DNA from: Athalassotoga sp049965695
GTDB lineage: Bacteria > Thermotogota > Thermotogae > Mesoaciditogales > Mesoaciditogaceae
Length of the DNA: 58,981 bases
Direction: 5' to 3'
NCBI RefSeq assembly: GCF_049965695.1
Contig: NZ_JBMFWB010000013.1
Coordinates: forward strand, 1-58,981
A program made the translations under genes and the position numbers. Positions 8,004 to 17,012 of this stretch are shown piece after piece (the stretch's first letter is position 1; every line of letters begins with the position of its first letter). Under the pieces are notes generated by a model. It searched no databases. It was not told where the DNA came from and worked only from the letters and a program-made list of their open reading frames with translations.

Positions 8004-9058
8004 ACTTCGGCAACCTCTTTTCTTTTTCTTACCTTCAAAGTTTTTATGATTCTGTTCGTGGCAACAAGGAAAATTATTATTCCCTGAATGATGGTCACCA
8101 TGTCTTTTGGAACACCTGCAATCTGCATTTGATTGGATCCCGTCCTTATCGAAGATATCAAAAATGCGGCAAGTCCTATACCAATAGGATCGTTTTGCCC
8201 TATAAGTGCAATTGTTATTCCATCAAAGCCCATACTTCCACCCAAAGCACCGAAATATCTTCCGTAAACGCCAACAACCTGAGTTGTGCCGGCAAGTCCG
8301 GCCAAAGCACCGCTTATTGCCATTGCAAGTACGACATTCTTGCCTATGCTTATTCCACCGTATTCTGCCGCGTAAGGGTTAAATCCTACGGCCTTGACTT
8401 CATAACCTATGGTGGTTTTTTGAATTATGACGTAAATGACAACGATCGCGGCCAAAGACACAAAAATTATCGTGCTTAGAGAGGTTGCTCCAACGCTCAT
8501 TATGTTTGGAAACTGAGCCGAATAGGCAATTGCGGGTGATTTGGGAACCCCTCCAGGTGCCTGAAATGGTCCGTTTACAACGTAATTGGCTATGAAAGTT
8601 GCAACGTAATTAAGCATTATGGTGGTTATGACTTCATGCGCACCTCTGTAAGCCTTGAGCCATCCAGCAATTGCTGCCCATAAAGCGCCTCCAACCATTC
8701 CGGCAATCATAACAAGAGGAATGGAAAGATAAAACGGATAAGACGCCACCATAGTACCCACGTAAGCGGCGAGCAAAGCACCGATGATGACCTGACCGTT
8801 GGCACCTATGTTAAAAAGTCCCGCACGAAATCCAAAACCTACGGCCAAGCCCGTGAGGATCAACGGGGAAGTTTTCATGAGATTGTCTATTATCGCTTCC
8901 TTGGTTCCGAAAGCGCCATAGAATAACGCAGCATACGCCACAAGCGGGTTTTTGCCTATTATAAGCATGACAACGGCCGCTACGGCAAGCGATATAAGCA
9001 CCGAAAGTAAAGAGATTATGACTTTTTCATTCAGAATGTATTTTTTCCAGTCTTTCAT
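8000..9058 (-). CDS. Nucleoside-type ABC transporter permease (first permease)
   Basis: The 352-residue protein is the partner permease of the same BPD_transp_2 family (NupP/YufP class). It has an N-terminal cytoplasmic stretch, then multiple membrane spans, with the family signature GLFNIGANGQVIIGALLAAY near residues 79-98 and VKAVGFNPYAAEYGGI near 222. It follows the ATPase gene with a single-base gap and overlaps the next permease by 4 bases, so the ATPase and both permeases should be produced in step. Substrate is inferred as purine or pyrimidine nucleosides. Confidence 0.87.
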   Translation of the reverse strand: MKDWKKYILNEKVIISLLSVLISLAVAAVVMLIIGKNPLVAYAALFYGAFGTKEAIIDNLMKTSPLILTGLAVGFGFRAGLFNIGANGQVIIGALLAAYVGTMVASYPFYLSIPLVMIAGMVGGALWAAIAGWLKAYRGAHEVITTIMLNYVATFIANYVVNGPFQAPGGVPKSPAIAYSAQFPNIMSVGATSLSTIIFVSLAAIVVIYVIIQKTTIGYEVKAVGFNPYAAEYGGISIGKNVVLAMAISGALAGLAGTTQVVGVYGRYFGALGGSMGFDGITIALIGQNDPIGIGLAAFLISSIRTGSNQMQIAGVPKDMVTIIQGIIIFLVATNRIIKTLKVRKRKEVAEV

Positions 9059-9059
9059 C

Positions 9060-10610
9060 TTATACCTCCTGATTGATATCTTCGAGTTTATGGCCTGCCA
9101 TCATTAAACCCACCGTCTCTGTGGTCGTTTTTTCCGGGCTAACCTCACCCATGATCTGTCCTTCGTAAATCGTCAGTATTCTATCACTTAAAGAAAATAT
9201 CTCTTCCAATTCCATCGATATGAGCAATATGCCTATACCTTTGTCACGCATCGATATAAGAGTTTTGTGAATGAACTCTATGGCGCCAACGTCTAACCCT
9301 CTTGTTGGCTGGGAAACGATCATCAAAGCAGGATCAAAAGCAATCTCTCTTGCCACTATGACTTTCTGCTGATTTCCACCGCTTAGATTCATGCCGAGCA
9401 GATCTATATTCGGCGGCCTTACATCGAATCTTTTGACAAGAGTTTCCGAGAATTTTTTTATATCTTCGATTTTAAGAAAAACCCCATCGCTGAATTTTGG
9501 ATCGTCATGTTCTCCAAGAATGAAATTGTAATAGATCGGAAAAGTCTTTATGAGTCCATGTTTTAATCTGTCTTCGGGAATATGTCCCATTCCCATTTCA
9601 CGTCTTCTCTTTGGAGAAAAACCGGTTATATCCTGATTTTTGAAGATTATCTTTCCGCTTTCGACTTTTCTAAGGCCTGTTATGGCTTCCGTGAGTTCTG
9701 TCTGACCGTTACCGGCAACGCCGGCAATTCCGACTATTTCTCCACTTCTTACATTCAAACTAAGGCCTCTTACAGCCTCTATGCCTCTGTTTTCTTTGAC
9801 AACCAGATCTTTAACATGTAATATCTCATCACCCGGATGGGCTGAATTTTTTTCAACGGTAAGTAAAACTTCTCTTCCAACCATCATGTTTGCAAGTTCC
9901 TTAGGACTTGTCTGGGAGGTCTTCACGACACCGGTAACCTTTCCAAGCCTCATAACGGTAACGGACTCGGTTATCGCCATGACTTCATTTAATTTATGTG
10001 TTATGAATATGATCGTTTTCCCTTGAGATTTAAGACTTTTCAACACTTCAAATAATTCGTTCGTTTCTTGCGGTGTCAAAACGGCAGTGGGTTCATCAAG
10101 CACAAGTATTTCGGCGCCTCTGTAAAGTACTTTTATTATCTCAACTCTTTGTTGCATTCCGACAGGCATATCTTCTATTATGGAATCGGGATCTACTATC
10201 AAACCGAATTTTTTCGACAGATCTTTTATCTCTTTTCTTGCCCGGTTCAAAGCGAAAAATGGTCCTCTGACAGGTTCCTGACCCAAAACTATATTTTCAA
10301 CGACACTCAACCTATCCACCAACATGAAATGCTGGTGAACCATTCCTATCTTTGCCGATATCGCATCATTCGGGTTATTTATCTGCGTTTCAACGCCATT
10401 TATGTATATCTTTCCGTCATCAGGTTTTATAAGTCCGTACAGTTGACTCATCAAAGTGGTTTTACCCGCTCCGTTTTCTCCCACAATGGCATGGATCTCG
10501 CCTTTTTTGACGAAAAGATCAACGCGATCATTTGCAAGCACGCCGGGGAACCTTTTTGTAATTCCTTTCATCACAACCGCATATTCGGAATAATCTACAT
10601 TTTTACCCAT
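9060..10610 (-). CDS. Nucleoside-type ABC transporter ATPase (two ABC domains)
   Basis: This protein carries two ABC domains in one chain, as in sugar and nucleoside importers of the RbsA/NupO type. The first has Walker A GENGAGKTTLM and Walker B ILVLDEP; the second begins near residue 260 with the degenerate Walker A GVAGNGQTEL and has the signature LSGGNQQKVIVARE and a degenerate Walker B LMIVSQPTRGLD. An asymmetry of this sort is usual in the family. The open frame reaches 10622, but the ATG at 10610 is preferred because GGGAGGTAAG stands directly before it. A strong hairpin separates it from the upstream binding-protein gene. It energises the two permeases that follow. Confidence 0.88.
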   Translation of the reverse strand: MGKNVDYSEYAVVMKGITKRFPGVLANDRVDLFVKKGEIHAIVGENGAGKTTLMSQLYGLIKPDDGKIYINGVETQINNPNDAISAKIGMVHQHFMLVDRLSVVENIVLGQEPVRGPFFALNRARKEIKDLSKKFGLIVDPDSIIEDMPVGMQQRVEIIKVLYRGAEILVLDEPTAVLTPQETNELFEVLKSLKSQGKTIIFITHKLNEVMAITESVTVMRLGKVTGVVKTSQTSPKELANMMVGREVLLTVEKNSAHPGDEILHVKDLVVKENRGIEAVRGLSLNVRSGEIVGIAGVAGNGQTELTEAITGLRKVESGKIIFKNQDITGFSPKRRREMGMGHIPEDRLKHGLIKTFPIYYNFILGEHDDPKFSDGVFLKIEDIKKFSETLVKRFDVRPPNIDLLGMNLSGGNQQKVIVAREIAFDPALMIVSQPTRGLDVGAIEFIHKTLISMRDKGIGILLISMELEEIFSLSDRILTIYEGQIMGEVSPEKTTTETVGLMMAGHKLEDINQEV

Positions 10611-10637
10611 CTTACCTCCCATACTGTTAGTACAAAT

Positions 10638-10657
10638 GGCGGGAGATAACTCCCGCC
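10638..10657 (-). terminator. Intercistronic hairpin between binding protein and ATPase genes
   Basis: GGCGGGAG, a four-base loop and CTCCCGCC form a perfect 8-bp stem just after the BMP gene. The bases that follow on the minus strand are ATTTGTAC, not a full U-tract, so it is more likely to stabilise the binding-protein mRNA or cause partial termination than to end transcription. A similar hairpin follows the second binding-protein gene at 54177. Confidence 0.6.
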
Positions 10658-10674
10658 AAAATTAAAAAGCACTG

Positions 10675-11685
10675 TCAAAATTGAATTGCTGGCACCTGAA
10701 ACGTCTGTAATTCTTTATCGGTTGCCGGAACAATTATTTCTCCACTCGCAACATCTTGTTTGAGGACGCTTATTTGGTGCATTACACTTGCCGGCACGAG
10801 TTGCTTTGTGTAAGTCATAGGACTTATTCCAACGCCATCATCTTTGAGCGTAAGTGTGACAGTACCGGCTTTGAAAGTGCCGTTTATAACGGCCTGAATG
10901 CCATCAAAGACAGCGACATCAACACGTTTCATGGCACTCGTAAGCACATATCCTGGCGCCAAATAATCCTGATCCTGATCGACTCCTATCGCAAAATGTC
11001 CTGGTCCTGCATCTTTGGCCGCCTCAATTGTTCCGAGACCTGAAAGTCCTGCTGCCGCAAAAACTATGTCCGCACCTTCAGAAAACTGGCTGTTTGTCAT
11101 GGCTTTACCCGCTGCGGGATCATCAAAACTTCCGACGTATCCTGACAGTATCTGGACGTTCGCACCGTTCAACACGTTGTAGGTCTGGATGCCGGCATCA
11201 TAACCGTACTGGTATCTTTCAACCGGCGGTATTGGAATTCCACCCACAAATCCAACCTTGCCTGTTTTTGACATGGCTGCGGCGAGATATCCAGCAAGAT
11301 AGGCACCCTGATTTTCGCTAAAGAGAAAACTTTCGACGTTAGGGGCATCAACGGAGAAATCTATCGTTATGAATTTGACGTTTGGAAATTGTGGAGCAAC
11401 TTTTGTAACTGCATCCTGCATCATGAATCCAACTGCAACGACGACATCTGCAACCTGAGCAGCGGCAGTGAGATTCGGTACGTAATCAGCCTGTTCGTAA
11501 GACTGAATGACATTAGCAGTTATGCCATATTTTTGCACCGCCATCTGAACGCCGGCCCATGCGCTGTCGTTGAAAGACTTATCACCGAGACCCCCTGTAT
11601 CCGTCACGAAAAACACCGTTAACGGTAATCCGACTGTTGCAAGTACGAGAATCGAAACCAAAAACGCGATCACAAATTTCTTCAT
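10675..11685 (-). CDS. BMP family nucleoside-binding protein
   Basis: This 336-residue protein is the solute-binding component of the downstream ABC transporter (Bmp/PnrA/NupN family, known to bind nucleosides). A hydrophobic signal peptide covers about residues 1-23. There is no lipobox cysteine, so a soluble periplasmic protein is expected, as in other two-membrane Thermotogota. The family motif FFVTDTGGLGDKSFNDSAW opens the mature protein, and GVDQDQDYLAPG near residue 235 is typical of the ligand-binding hinge. Its ATG overlaps the stop of the upstream 734-residue gene by 4 bases (ATGA). A hairpin downstream may raise its expression relative to the permeases. Confidence 0.9.
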   Translation of the reverse strand: MKKFVIAFLVSILVLATVGLPLTVFFVTDTGGLGDKSFNDSAWAGVQMAVQKYGITANVIQSYEQADYVPNLTAAAQVADVVVAVGFMMQDAVTKVAPQFPNVKFITIDFSVDAPNVESFLFSENQGAYLAGYLAAAMSKTGKVGFVGGIPIPPVERYQYGYDAGIQTYNVLNGANVQILSGYVGSFDDPAAGKAMTNSQFSEGADIVFAAAGLSGLGTIEAAKDAGPGHFAIGVDQDQDYLAPGYVLTSAMKRVDVAVFDGIQAVINGTFKAGTVTLTLKDDGVGISPMTYTKQLVPASVMHQISVLKQDVASGEIIVPATDKELQTFQVPAIQF

Positions 11686-13886
11686 GCTTTCTTTCCCTCC
11701 TTTGCTGAAATAGATTTAAAGCGCGTGTAAAGCGCCTCAAAAGCCACAAAAATTGAAATTCCGATTGTTATAACCAACATAGCGATGTTGGGAATTTCTC
11801 CTTTGACAAGTGTGTGTGAATAAGTGGGAAATCCATATTCAACGAATATCTCTATGACTTTTTGGTAAAAAATCATCATGGCACCTAAAATTGTCATAAG
11901 AGATATCAAAAATCTATATATCCAGTTTTTTCTGAAGAAAGTAACACTTAAGAACAAAAGGGAGATAAGGATAAAAAGTTTTGATCCATCAGATGTCTGA
12001 AAAAATTGAATATTTGGCGCTCTTTCATTTAGCGAACCGGCCACTTTAAACGTGTCCATCAAAGATGTTGAAACCTCAGTGAGGTTACTCGACGATATCT
12101 GAGCCTTTATACCGCTTTCAATGTCATTTCTTAACTGTGGAGCAGCAAACGTGTATATTCCATCGAGTGTTTGCGAAAAAGCATTTTCATTTCTGTTGAC
12201 GGCATCAATTCTGTTTATCATATCGTTAATGGCAGATTGGGCTCTATCTCTAACCACTCCTATCGAATCTTTAAGATTGTTTAAATTAGAAAATCCAAAG
12301 TAAGGTGAATTTCTATCGACATTTACCATGATGGAATTTGGATATTCGACAATGCCTTTAAGCGCACCCGATTTCTTCAACGTTGAAAGATAGAAAGAAA
12401 CAGTTTGATTGGCAAAATTGTAAGGATCGGATCTTAAAGCAGATATGTCGGAACTTATATTTTGAAGATCGTAAGTTAAAATTCCATTTTGACCGTAGAG
12501 TTCGTTTTCGTATATTCCCATATATGCGCTTTTCAAAAAAGTTTGGTTTTGAGACATCTTCGTTGAAGGAAGGTTCGAATAAAGAGGCACAAAAAGTACA
12601 AGCAAAAATAAAACGGCAACTCCAACCATTGAAAATATTTGAAACAAATTTTTGACCTTTGTTATTCTTAAAAATGAAAGAAATCCCAAAAAAGCAGTTG
12701 TGACTATCAAAAAACCGTAAAGGGTGGAATCGAGTCTGCTTAACATCGGATCTATTCCAAAGATCAACACCAAAGATTCAAATGCAAGGATGGATAACAT
12801 GGCATAACCAACCCATTTTTTTCTGTACAGGAAGAAAAAGATCAGTACCCCCGCATATACGAGCCATCTCCATTCGATAGGCGAAAGTGGAGTAGCACTT
12901 TTGGAAGCAAGCGTACCTTCAAGTTTTACTATGCTGTCGTTGAAATTTTTTGAGACTGAATTTCTGACTGTGTTGGCAGAAAGCAATTCCTGCACGGCCA
13001 CGGCAGAGACATAGGAATCAAGCGCTTTGGTCACCGCAACCGAAGTTGACTGTCCGGATGTTATAAGAGTTTTGATACTTTTGACTGAATTATTGGCACT
13101 TTGAGAAAGTTTGTTTTTGAAATCCGCAAATGCGTCATCAAGGGTTTTTTGACTTAAAGATTGAAGGGCAAGGTCTAAGGTATACTGACTAACCTGCTGG
13201 GTTTGGACAAAAGGCTGTATCTTCAAATTGTACACATTTACTATATCCAAAACATCGGCCGGGACAGCACCGTTGTAAATTTTGTTAAGTGCGGAAATGA
13301 AGATGTTTTTTAAGTTTAAGGGACTGTAATTGTAATTTCCCCGAACAGTACTTTGTACCCCTATGGCTTTTTGAAAGTAAGATCTTGTCAGATCAGCACC
13401 TGCACTTTGTACTTTGCTTCCAAGATCAAAAACGGCCTGATTGAAAGTTGAAAAGTAAGGAAAATCAGTTTGACTTACGCTGTTACCGTAAAGATCATCG
13501 ACTGCATAAACGAGAAAGGCCGCAAGCGCAACATTTTCGGTTTCATCATTTGTCTTATACCTTTGGTATATGTTTTGCGCTATGTACCACATATCCACAT
13601 TGGTAAAATTTCCCACAGCGCCGGATGGTATCTGAAAACTGCGCATTCTTATCCATCTGTAATAAGCGGCAGGTTCAAATTCAGTTATGATCGTGGAAAC
13701 GGCATTTTCAACCTGATTGGACGGAACAGATTCTATTGAGCCAGTTTTTTCAATTTGGGACAGGTATGTGTTAAAGGTCTGTATGTAATCCTGATAATCG
13801 TTCGTAACCTTCGTTTCAAAAGAAACGGAAAAAGCAAAGATCGAAAAGAGCACAAGGAATAAAGAAAATGTAACGTATCTTTTCAT
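11682..13886 (-). CDS. Large membrane protein of unknown function, first gene of the nucleoside operon
   Basis: I do not recognise this 734-residue protein. A signal peptide spans about residues 1-22. An extracytoplasmic helical region follows to about residue 335, then four probable membrane spans (340-356, 360-378, 388-408, 415-437), a second extracytoplasmic region rich in Ser/Asn (440-634), three more spans (635-651, 656-680, 697-720) and a basic cytoplasmic tail. No catalytic motif or cysteine cluster is visible. It overlaps the binding-protein gene by 4 bases, so the two are translationally coupled, which suggests a role linked to uptake or to the cell envelope. A promoter-like pair lies just upstream. 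It may be lineage-specific. Confidence 0.75.
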   Translation of the reverse strand: MKRYVTFSLFLVLFSIFAFSVSFETKVTNDYQDYIQTFNTYLSQIEKTGSIESVPSNQVENAVSTIITEFEPAAYYRWIRMRSFQIPSGAVGNFTNVDMWYIAQNIYQRYKTNDETENVALAAFLVYAVDDLYGNSVSQTDFPYFSTFNQAVFDLGSKVQSAGADLTRSYFQKAIGVQSTVRGNYNYSPLNLKNIFISALNKIYNGAVPADVLDIVNVYNLKIQPFVQTQQVSQYTLDLALQSLSQKTLDDAFADFKNKLSQSANNSVKSIKTLITSGQSTSVAVTKALDSYVSAVAVQELLSANTVRNSVSKNFNDSIVKLEGTLASKSATPLSPIEWRWLVYAGVLIFFFLYRKKWVGYAMLSILAFESLVLIFGIDPMLSRLDSTLYGFLIVTTAFLGFLSFLRITKVKNLFQIFSMVGVAVLFLLVLFVPLYSNLPSTKMSQNQTFLKSAYMGIYENELYGQNGILTYDLQNISSDISALRSDPYNFANQTVSFYLSTLKKSGALKGIVEYPNSIMVNVDRNSPYFGFSNLNNLKDSIGVVRDRAQSAINDMINRIDAVNRNENAFSQTLDGIYTFAAPQLRNDIESGIKAQISSSNLTEVSTSLMDTFKVAGSLNERAPNIQFFQTSDGSKLFILISLLFLSVTFFRKNWIYRFLISLMTILGAMMIFYQKVIEIFVEYGFPTYSHTLVKGEIPNIAMLVITIGISIFVAFEALYTRFKSISAKEGKKA

Positions 13887-13912
13887 TTTTACACCCCACC
13901 GGCCTTTTTATG

Positions 13913-13941
13913 ATTCTACCATAAAAGGTCGATGGGATCAA
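13913..13941 (-). promoter_or_regulatory. Putative promoter of the nucleoside uptake operon
   Basis: On the minus strand TTGATC (13936-13941), a 17-base spacer and TAGAAT (13913-13918) stand 26 bases before the ATG of the 734-residue gene, in the 56-base gap after kbl. The match to the housekeeping consensus is good. A partial inverted repeat (CCTTTTTATG/CCATAAAAGG) overlaps the -10 region and could be a regulatory site or a weak terminator for kbl. Confidence 0.5.
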
Positions 13942-13942
13942 A

Positions 13943-15118
13943 TTACAATAAAACTCCAAGTGCTTTTCCGACTTTTTCGAATTTTTCGAGTGCAAAATCA
14001 AGAGACTTTTTTGTATGAACGGCGCTTATCATAACGCGAATACGGGCTTTTCCTTTTTGAACCGTCGGATATCCGATCGATTGGGCAAAGATACCTTCTT
14101 CAAAGAGTTTCTTGCTAAAATTGGAGGCAACCTGGGCGTCATAAAGCATCACAGGAGTTATAGGAGTCTGACTATGACCTATGTCGAAACCAATGGATTT
14201 CATATGATCTTTGAAATATTTTGAATTATCCCAGAGTTTTTTGACAAGATCATCACTTTGTGCCAACACCTGAACGGCTGCAAGCACCGCTCCGACATCT
14301 GGTGGAGTTGGGGCACTTGAAAAAAGAAATGGTCTTGCCTTCTGTTTTAGGTAATCTATCAAAACTTTATTGCCTGCGACGTATCCTCCAACAACTCCAA
14401 AGGCCTTTGACATGGTTCCTATATCTATATCTACCTTTCCTTCAAGTTTGAATTGGGCGACGATCCCTTTTCCATGGGGGCCAAGCACTCCTTCTCCGTG
14501 TGCATCATCTACCATAACCATCACGCCATATTTTTCACCGAGTTTGACTATGCCATCAAGAGGAGCCACGTCCCCATCCATGCTAAAAACACCATCTGTA
14601 ACTATAAGCCTTCTTCTTGCGCTGTTTGTCTTGATCTTACTTTCAAGATCATCAAGATCGAGATGATTCCATCTTATTATCTGGGCACCAGACAGTCTGC
14701 ATCCATCTATTATGGAAGCATGATTTAACTCGTCACTGAAGATAACATCTTCTTTTGAAAAAAGAGGTGGAATGACGGCCTGATTTGCGTTAAACCCTGA
14801 TTGGACAAGCATTGCCGCTTCAGCGCCTTTAAAATCCGCAAGTGCTTTTTCAGTTTCTTCGTGGATCGATAAAGTGCCGGCTATCGTCCTGACTGCTCCG
14901 GGACCGACACCCCATTTTTCTATCGCTTCCATCGCAGCCTTTTTCAATCTTTGATCGTCCGCAAAGCCGAGATAATTATTCGAACAAAGATTCAAAACTT
15001 TTTTACCGGAAATTGTAAGCCACTCACCTTGAGGGCTCTCAAGCGTTCTTATGTTCGTGTAAAGCCCTGTTTTTTTAAGTTCTTCAAGTTCATCTGAAAG
15101 TACTTTCCAGTCAAACAT
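13943..15118 (-). CDS. kbl: 2-amino-3-ketobutyrate CoA ligase (glycine C-acetyltransferase)
   Basis: KBL cleaves 2-amino-3-ketobutyrate with CoA to glycine and acetyl-CoA, using pyridoxal phosphate. The 391-residue protein is a fold-type I alpha-oxoamine synthase with the usual length. Visible motifs are CSNNYLGFA near residue 45, DELNHASIIDG, VDDAHGEGVLG and the PLP-lysine segment GTMSKAFGVVGGYVAG. It lies 12 bases downstream of threonine dehydrogenase, the enzyme that makes its substrate, which separates it from the related BioF and 5-aminolevulinate synthases. The glycine and acetyl-CoA formed could feed the one-carbon genes elsewhere in the window. Confidence 0.92.
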   Translation of the reverse strand: MFDWKVLSDELEELKKTGLYTNIRTLESPQGEWLTISGKKVLNLCSNNYLGFADDQRLKKAAMEAIEKWGVGPGAVRTIAGTLSIHEETEKALADFKGAEAAMLVQSGFNANQAVIPPLFSKEDVIFSDELNHASIIDGCRLSGAQIIRWNHLDLDDLESKIKTNSARRRLIVTDGVFSMDGDVAPLDGIVKLGEKYGVMVMVDDAHGEGVLGPHGKGIVAQFKLEGKVDIDIGTMSKAFGVVGGYVAGNKVLIDYLKQKARPFLFSSAPTPPDVGAVLAAVQVLAQSDDLVKKLWDNSKYFKDHMKSIGFDIGHSQTPITPVMLYDAQVASNFSKKLFEEGIFAQSIGYPTVQKGKARIRVMISAVHTKKSLDFALEKFEKVGKALGVLL

Positions 15119-15130
15119 GATACCGCCTCC

Positions 15131-16192
15131 TCAAAGTTTCAAAACGATCTTGCCGCATTTCCCTTCTTCCATCAATTTAAAACCGCGCTCGTAATCATCA
15201 AAATCAAGCACATGGGTTATTATTTTGGACAGATCGAGTTTTTTGCTCTTCAAAAGATCTGCTCCTCTGTACCAGGTTTCAAACATTTTTCTGCCGGTTA
15301 TCCCGTATATTCTTATGGCCTTGAAAATGACCAAATCGTTAAGATTTATTTGAACATCTTTATCGTAAACGCCAAGCAAAGAAGCTCTGCCTGCATTTGT
15401 AAGCGACGTGAGTCCATCTTTGAGTGCCTGAGGATTGCCGCTCATTTCTATCATAACATCAGCACCATCACCGTTGGTCTCTTTTTTTACAACGTTCACG
15501 AGAGACTCTTTTCTCGGATCCACGACAACGTCAGCACCTATCTCCTTTGCAAGATCTCTACGATAATCGTTGACTTCGCTGACGATTATCTTCGCAGCCC
15601 CTGCTGTCTTCAACACACCTATGGCTAACAAACCTATCGGTCCGGCTCCGGTGACAAGCACATTTTTACCCGTCACATCTTCCACAAAAATTGTGTGAAT
15701 GGCATTACCGAGCGGTTCCTGAACGGAAGCCCATATTGGAGGAATTGAAGGATCATTTTTCCATAAAACGATCTCTGGAACTTTAACGTACTCGGCAAAA
15801 GCGCCGTTCATATCAACGCCGAGAATTTTAAGATTCTGACACACATGCATGTTGCCAGTTCTGCATTGTTTGCAATGCTGGCATGGGATATGCGTTTCAG
15901 AAGAAACAAAATCTCCAATTGAAACGAGTGAAACATCTCTTCCTACCGACACAACCTCACCGGCAAATTCATGGCCCAATATCTGAGGCACTTTTATATG
16001 GTTTTTTGCCCATTCGTTCCATAGCCATATGTGCAGATCCGTTCCACAAATCGAAACGGCTTTAACTTTTACAAGCACTTCGTGAGGTTCAAGCGATTTT
16101 GGAACATCAACCTTAACCAATTTAGCCCCGTAATTTGGAGCATCCTTAACGATTGCCTTCATCTTATCTGGCAAATTGTTTGTCACCGTCAT
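15131..16192 (-). CDS. tdh: L-threonine 3-dehydrogenase
   Basis: Tdh oxidises threonine to 2-amino-3-ketobutyrate with NAD. The 353-residue protein is a zinc medium-chain dehydrogenase: C49 in SICGTDLH and H74-E75 in GHEFAGE bind the catalytic zinc, C104, C107, C110 and C118 form the structural zinc lobe, and VTGAGPIGLLA is the dinucleotide loop. ITGRKMFETWYRGADLL in the C-terminal part is typical of threonine dehydrogenases, as is the kbl gene that follows at 12 bases. The ribosome site AGAGGAGATGA precedes the ATG. Repeat copy D fills the upstream region. Confidence 0.93.
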   Translation of the reverse strand: MTVTNNLPDKMKAIVKDAPNYGAKLVKVDVPKSLEPHEVLVKVKAVSICGTDLHIWLWNEWAKNHIKVPQILGHEFAGEVVSVGRDVSLVSIGDFVSSETHIPCQHCKQCRTGNMHVCQNLKILGVDMNGAFAEYVKVPEIVLWKNDPSIPPIWASVQEPLGNAIHTIFVEDVTGKNVLVTGAGPIGLLAIGVLKTAGAAKIIVSEVNDYRRDLAKEIGADVVVDPRKESLVNVVKKETNGDGADVMIEMSGNPQALKDGLTSLTNAGRASLLGVYDKDVQINLNDLVIFKAIRIYGITGRKMFETWYRGADLLKSKKLDLSKIITHVLDFDDYERGFKLMEEGKCGKIVLKL

Positions 16193-16216
16193 TCATCTCC
16201 TCTAAATTTTTTTAGC

Positions 16217-16371
16217 AGTACTGAACCCAGTTTAGATTCGGAACAATTTCTTAGCTCCGGGAGGTGTCCCTTCGGAATCTGTCCTCGCTGCGCTGCGAAG
16301 GCTTCCTCATGGACAACCTGCCCTACGCTAAGTTGAATAAACATTCCATTTTTAAAATAGATCCAGTATAC
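16217..16371 (-). repeat. Intergenic mosaic repeat, copy D (long palindrome)
   Basis: Read on the minus strand this copy starts GTATACTGGATC, continues with TTTAAAAATGGAATG and AGCGTAGGGCAGGTTGTCC, holds a core CGCAGCGCAGCGAGGAC, and ends with CACCTCCCGGAGCTAAG and a 3' tail. The first and last roughly 55 bases are imperfect inverted copies of each other, so the whole forms a long hairpin. The core and inner ends match copy E. It occupies most of the 290-base gap between tdh and the DUF1659 gene; the rest of that gap is AT-rich. Confidence 0.85.
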
Positions 16372-16443
16372 AAAGAAAATTTTACCACCAAAACGGAATA
16401 AAAATTAGTGATCTAAAATATACTATTTTTTTGTACTATTATA

Positions 16444-16461
16444 TTGAGGGGTGCACCTCAA
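16444..16461 (+). promoter_or_regulatory. Inverted repeat upstream of the DUF1659 gene
   Basis: TTGAGG, six bases and CCTCAA lie 21 bases before the ATG at 16483, directly after an AT-rich stretch with TATACT and TATATT boxes that could serve as a -10 element. The site could be an operator or a hairpin at the mRNA 5' end. It stops before the GGAGGG ribosome site. Confidence 0.35.
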
Positions 16462-16482
16462 CTTTTGATTGGAGGGATGTAA

Positions 16483-16728
16483 ATGGCCGTTGGGACAAGA
16501 CCTGTGAACGAAGTTTCGAAAGCAGTTTCTCTTACCATTTCTCTTGACACCGGTAAACTTGATCAAAATGGAAATCCAGTCATCAACCGTGCAAGAATAA
16601 GCGGAATAAAAGAAAACGCGGCATTTGAAGATCTCTACGATGTTGCATACCTTTACGCATCTCTGACTTCGAAAAGCATTGTGGATATCGCCGTTGGAGT
16701 CAATTCCGGAATAGGGCCAATCGACTGA
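16483..16728 (+). CDS. DUF1659 family small protein
   Basis: This 81-residue protein resembles the DUF1659 family, which occurs mainly in Firmicutes next to DUF2922 proteins. It has no signal peptide or membrane span, and short alternating hydrophobic segments (AVSLTISLDTGKLDQNGNP, NRARISGI) suggest beta strands followed by a helix. The function of the family is unknown. The ribosome site GGAGGG stands 6 bases before ATG. The DUF2922 gene follows after 13 bases, so the two are co-transcribed and probably act together. The assignment rests on size, sequence pattern and the pairing. Confidence 0.7.
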   Translation: MAVGTRPVNEVSKAVSLTISLDTGKLDQNGNPVINRARISGIKENAAFEDLYDVAYLYASLTSKSIVDIAVGVNSGIGPID

Positions 16729-16741
16729 GGAGGGATGAACG

Positions 16742-16969
16742 ATGAAATACTTAAACATGAGGTGGGTTAATGCTCAAGATGGTTCCACGAAGACGTTAAG
16801 AGTGAATGACGTGAAAAGCGATCTCACACAAGCGGAAGTAATGGCTTTCATGGGAAAAATTGCAACTGCAAATCTTTTAAAGACTTCAAAAAATTCTCTT
16901 GTTGACACTGTTGATTCGGCCACAATAGTCGATACAACTTCCAGCCAACTTTTCAATTTAGTCCAATAA
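16742..16969 (+). CDS. DUF2922 family small protein
   Basis: The 75-residue product resembles DUF2922 proteins, whose function is unknown. The sequence begins with a beta-hairpin-like segment (KYLNMRWVNAQDGSTKTLRV) and continues with a helical part ending in TTSSQLFNLVQ. It has no cysteine, signal or membrane span. It is preceded by a GAGGAGGGATGAACG ribosome region and follows the DUF1659 gene at 13 bases. A strong terminator comes directly after its stop, so the DUF1659-DUF2922 pair forms its own transcript, with the holin-like and sigma-like genes read through or separately transcribed. Confidence 0.7.
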   Translation: MKYLNMRWVNAQDGSTKTLRVNDVKSDLTQAEVMAFMGKIATANLLKTSKNSLVDTVDSATIVDTTSSQLFNLVQ

Positions 16970-16971
16970 CG

Positions 16972-16998
16972 AAAAGGGGAGGGCTTCCTCCCCTTTTT
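16972..16998 (+). terminator. Rho-independent terminator after the DUF2922 gene
   Basis: AAAAGGGGAGG, a GCTT loop and CCTCCCCTTTTT form an 11-bp stem ending in a U-run, starting 3 bases after the stop codon at 16969. It should end most transcription of the DUF1659-DUF2922 pair. Confidence 0.85.
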
Positions 16999-17012
16999 AA
17001 CGAGGGGGGAAT

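Noticed and set aside
7182..8087. Long plus-strand open frames opposite the nucleoside permeases
   Set aside because: They are antisense to strong membrane-protein genes and their products are low in hydrophobic order and lack starts with ribosome sites.
10068..10649. A 193-codon plus-strand frame opposite the nucleoside ATPase
   Set aside because: The minus strand encodes a full ABC ATPase with both nucleotide-binding domains; the plus frame is a shadow.
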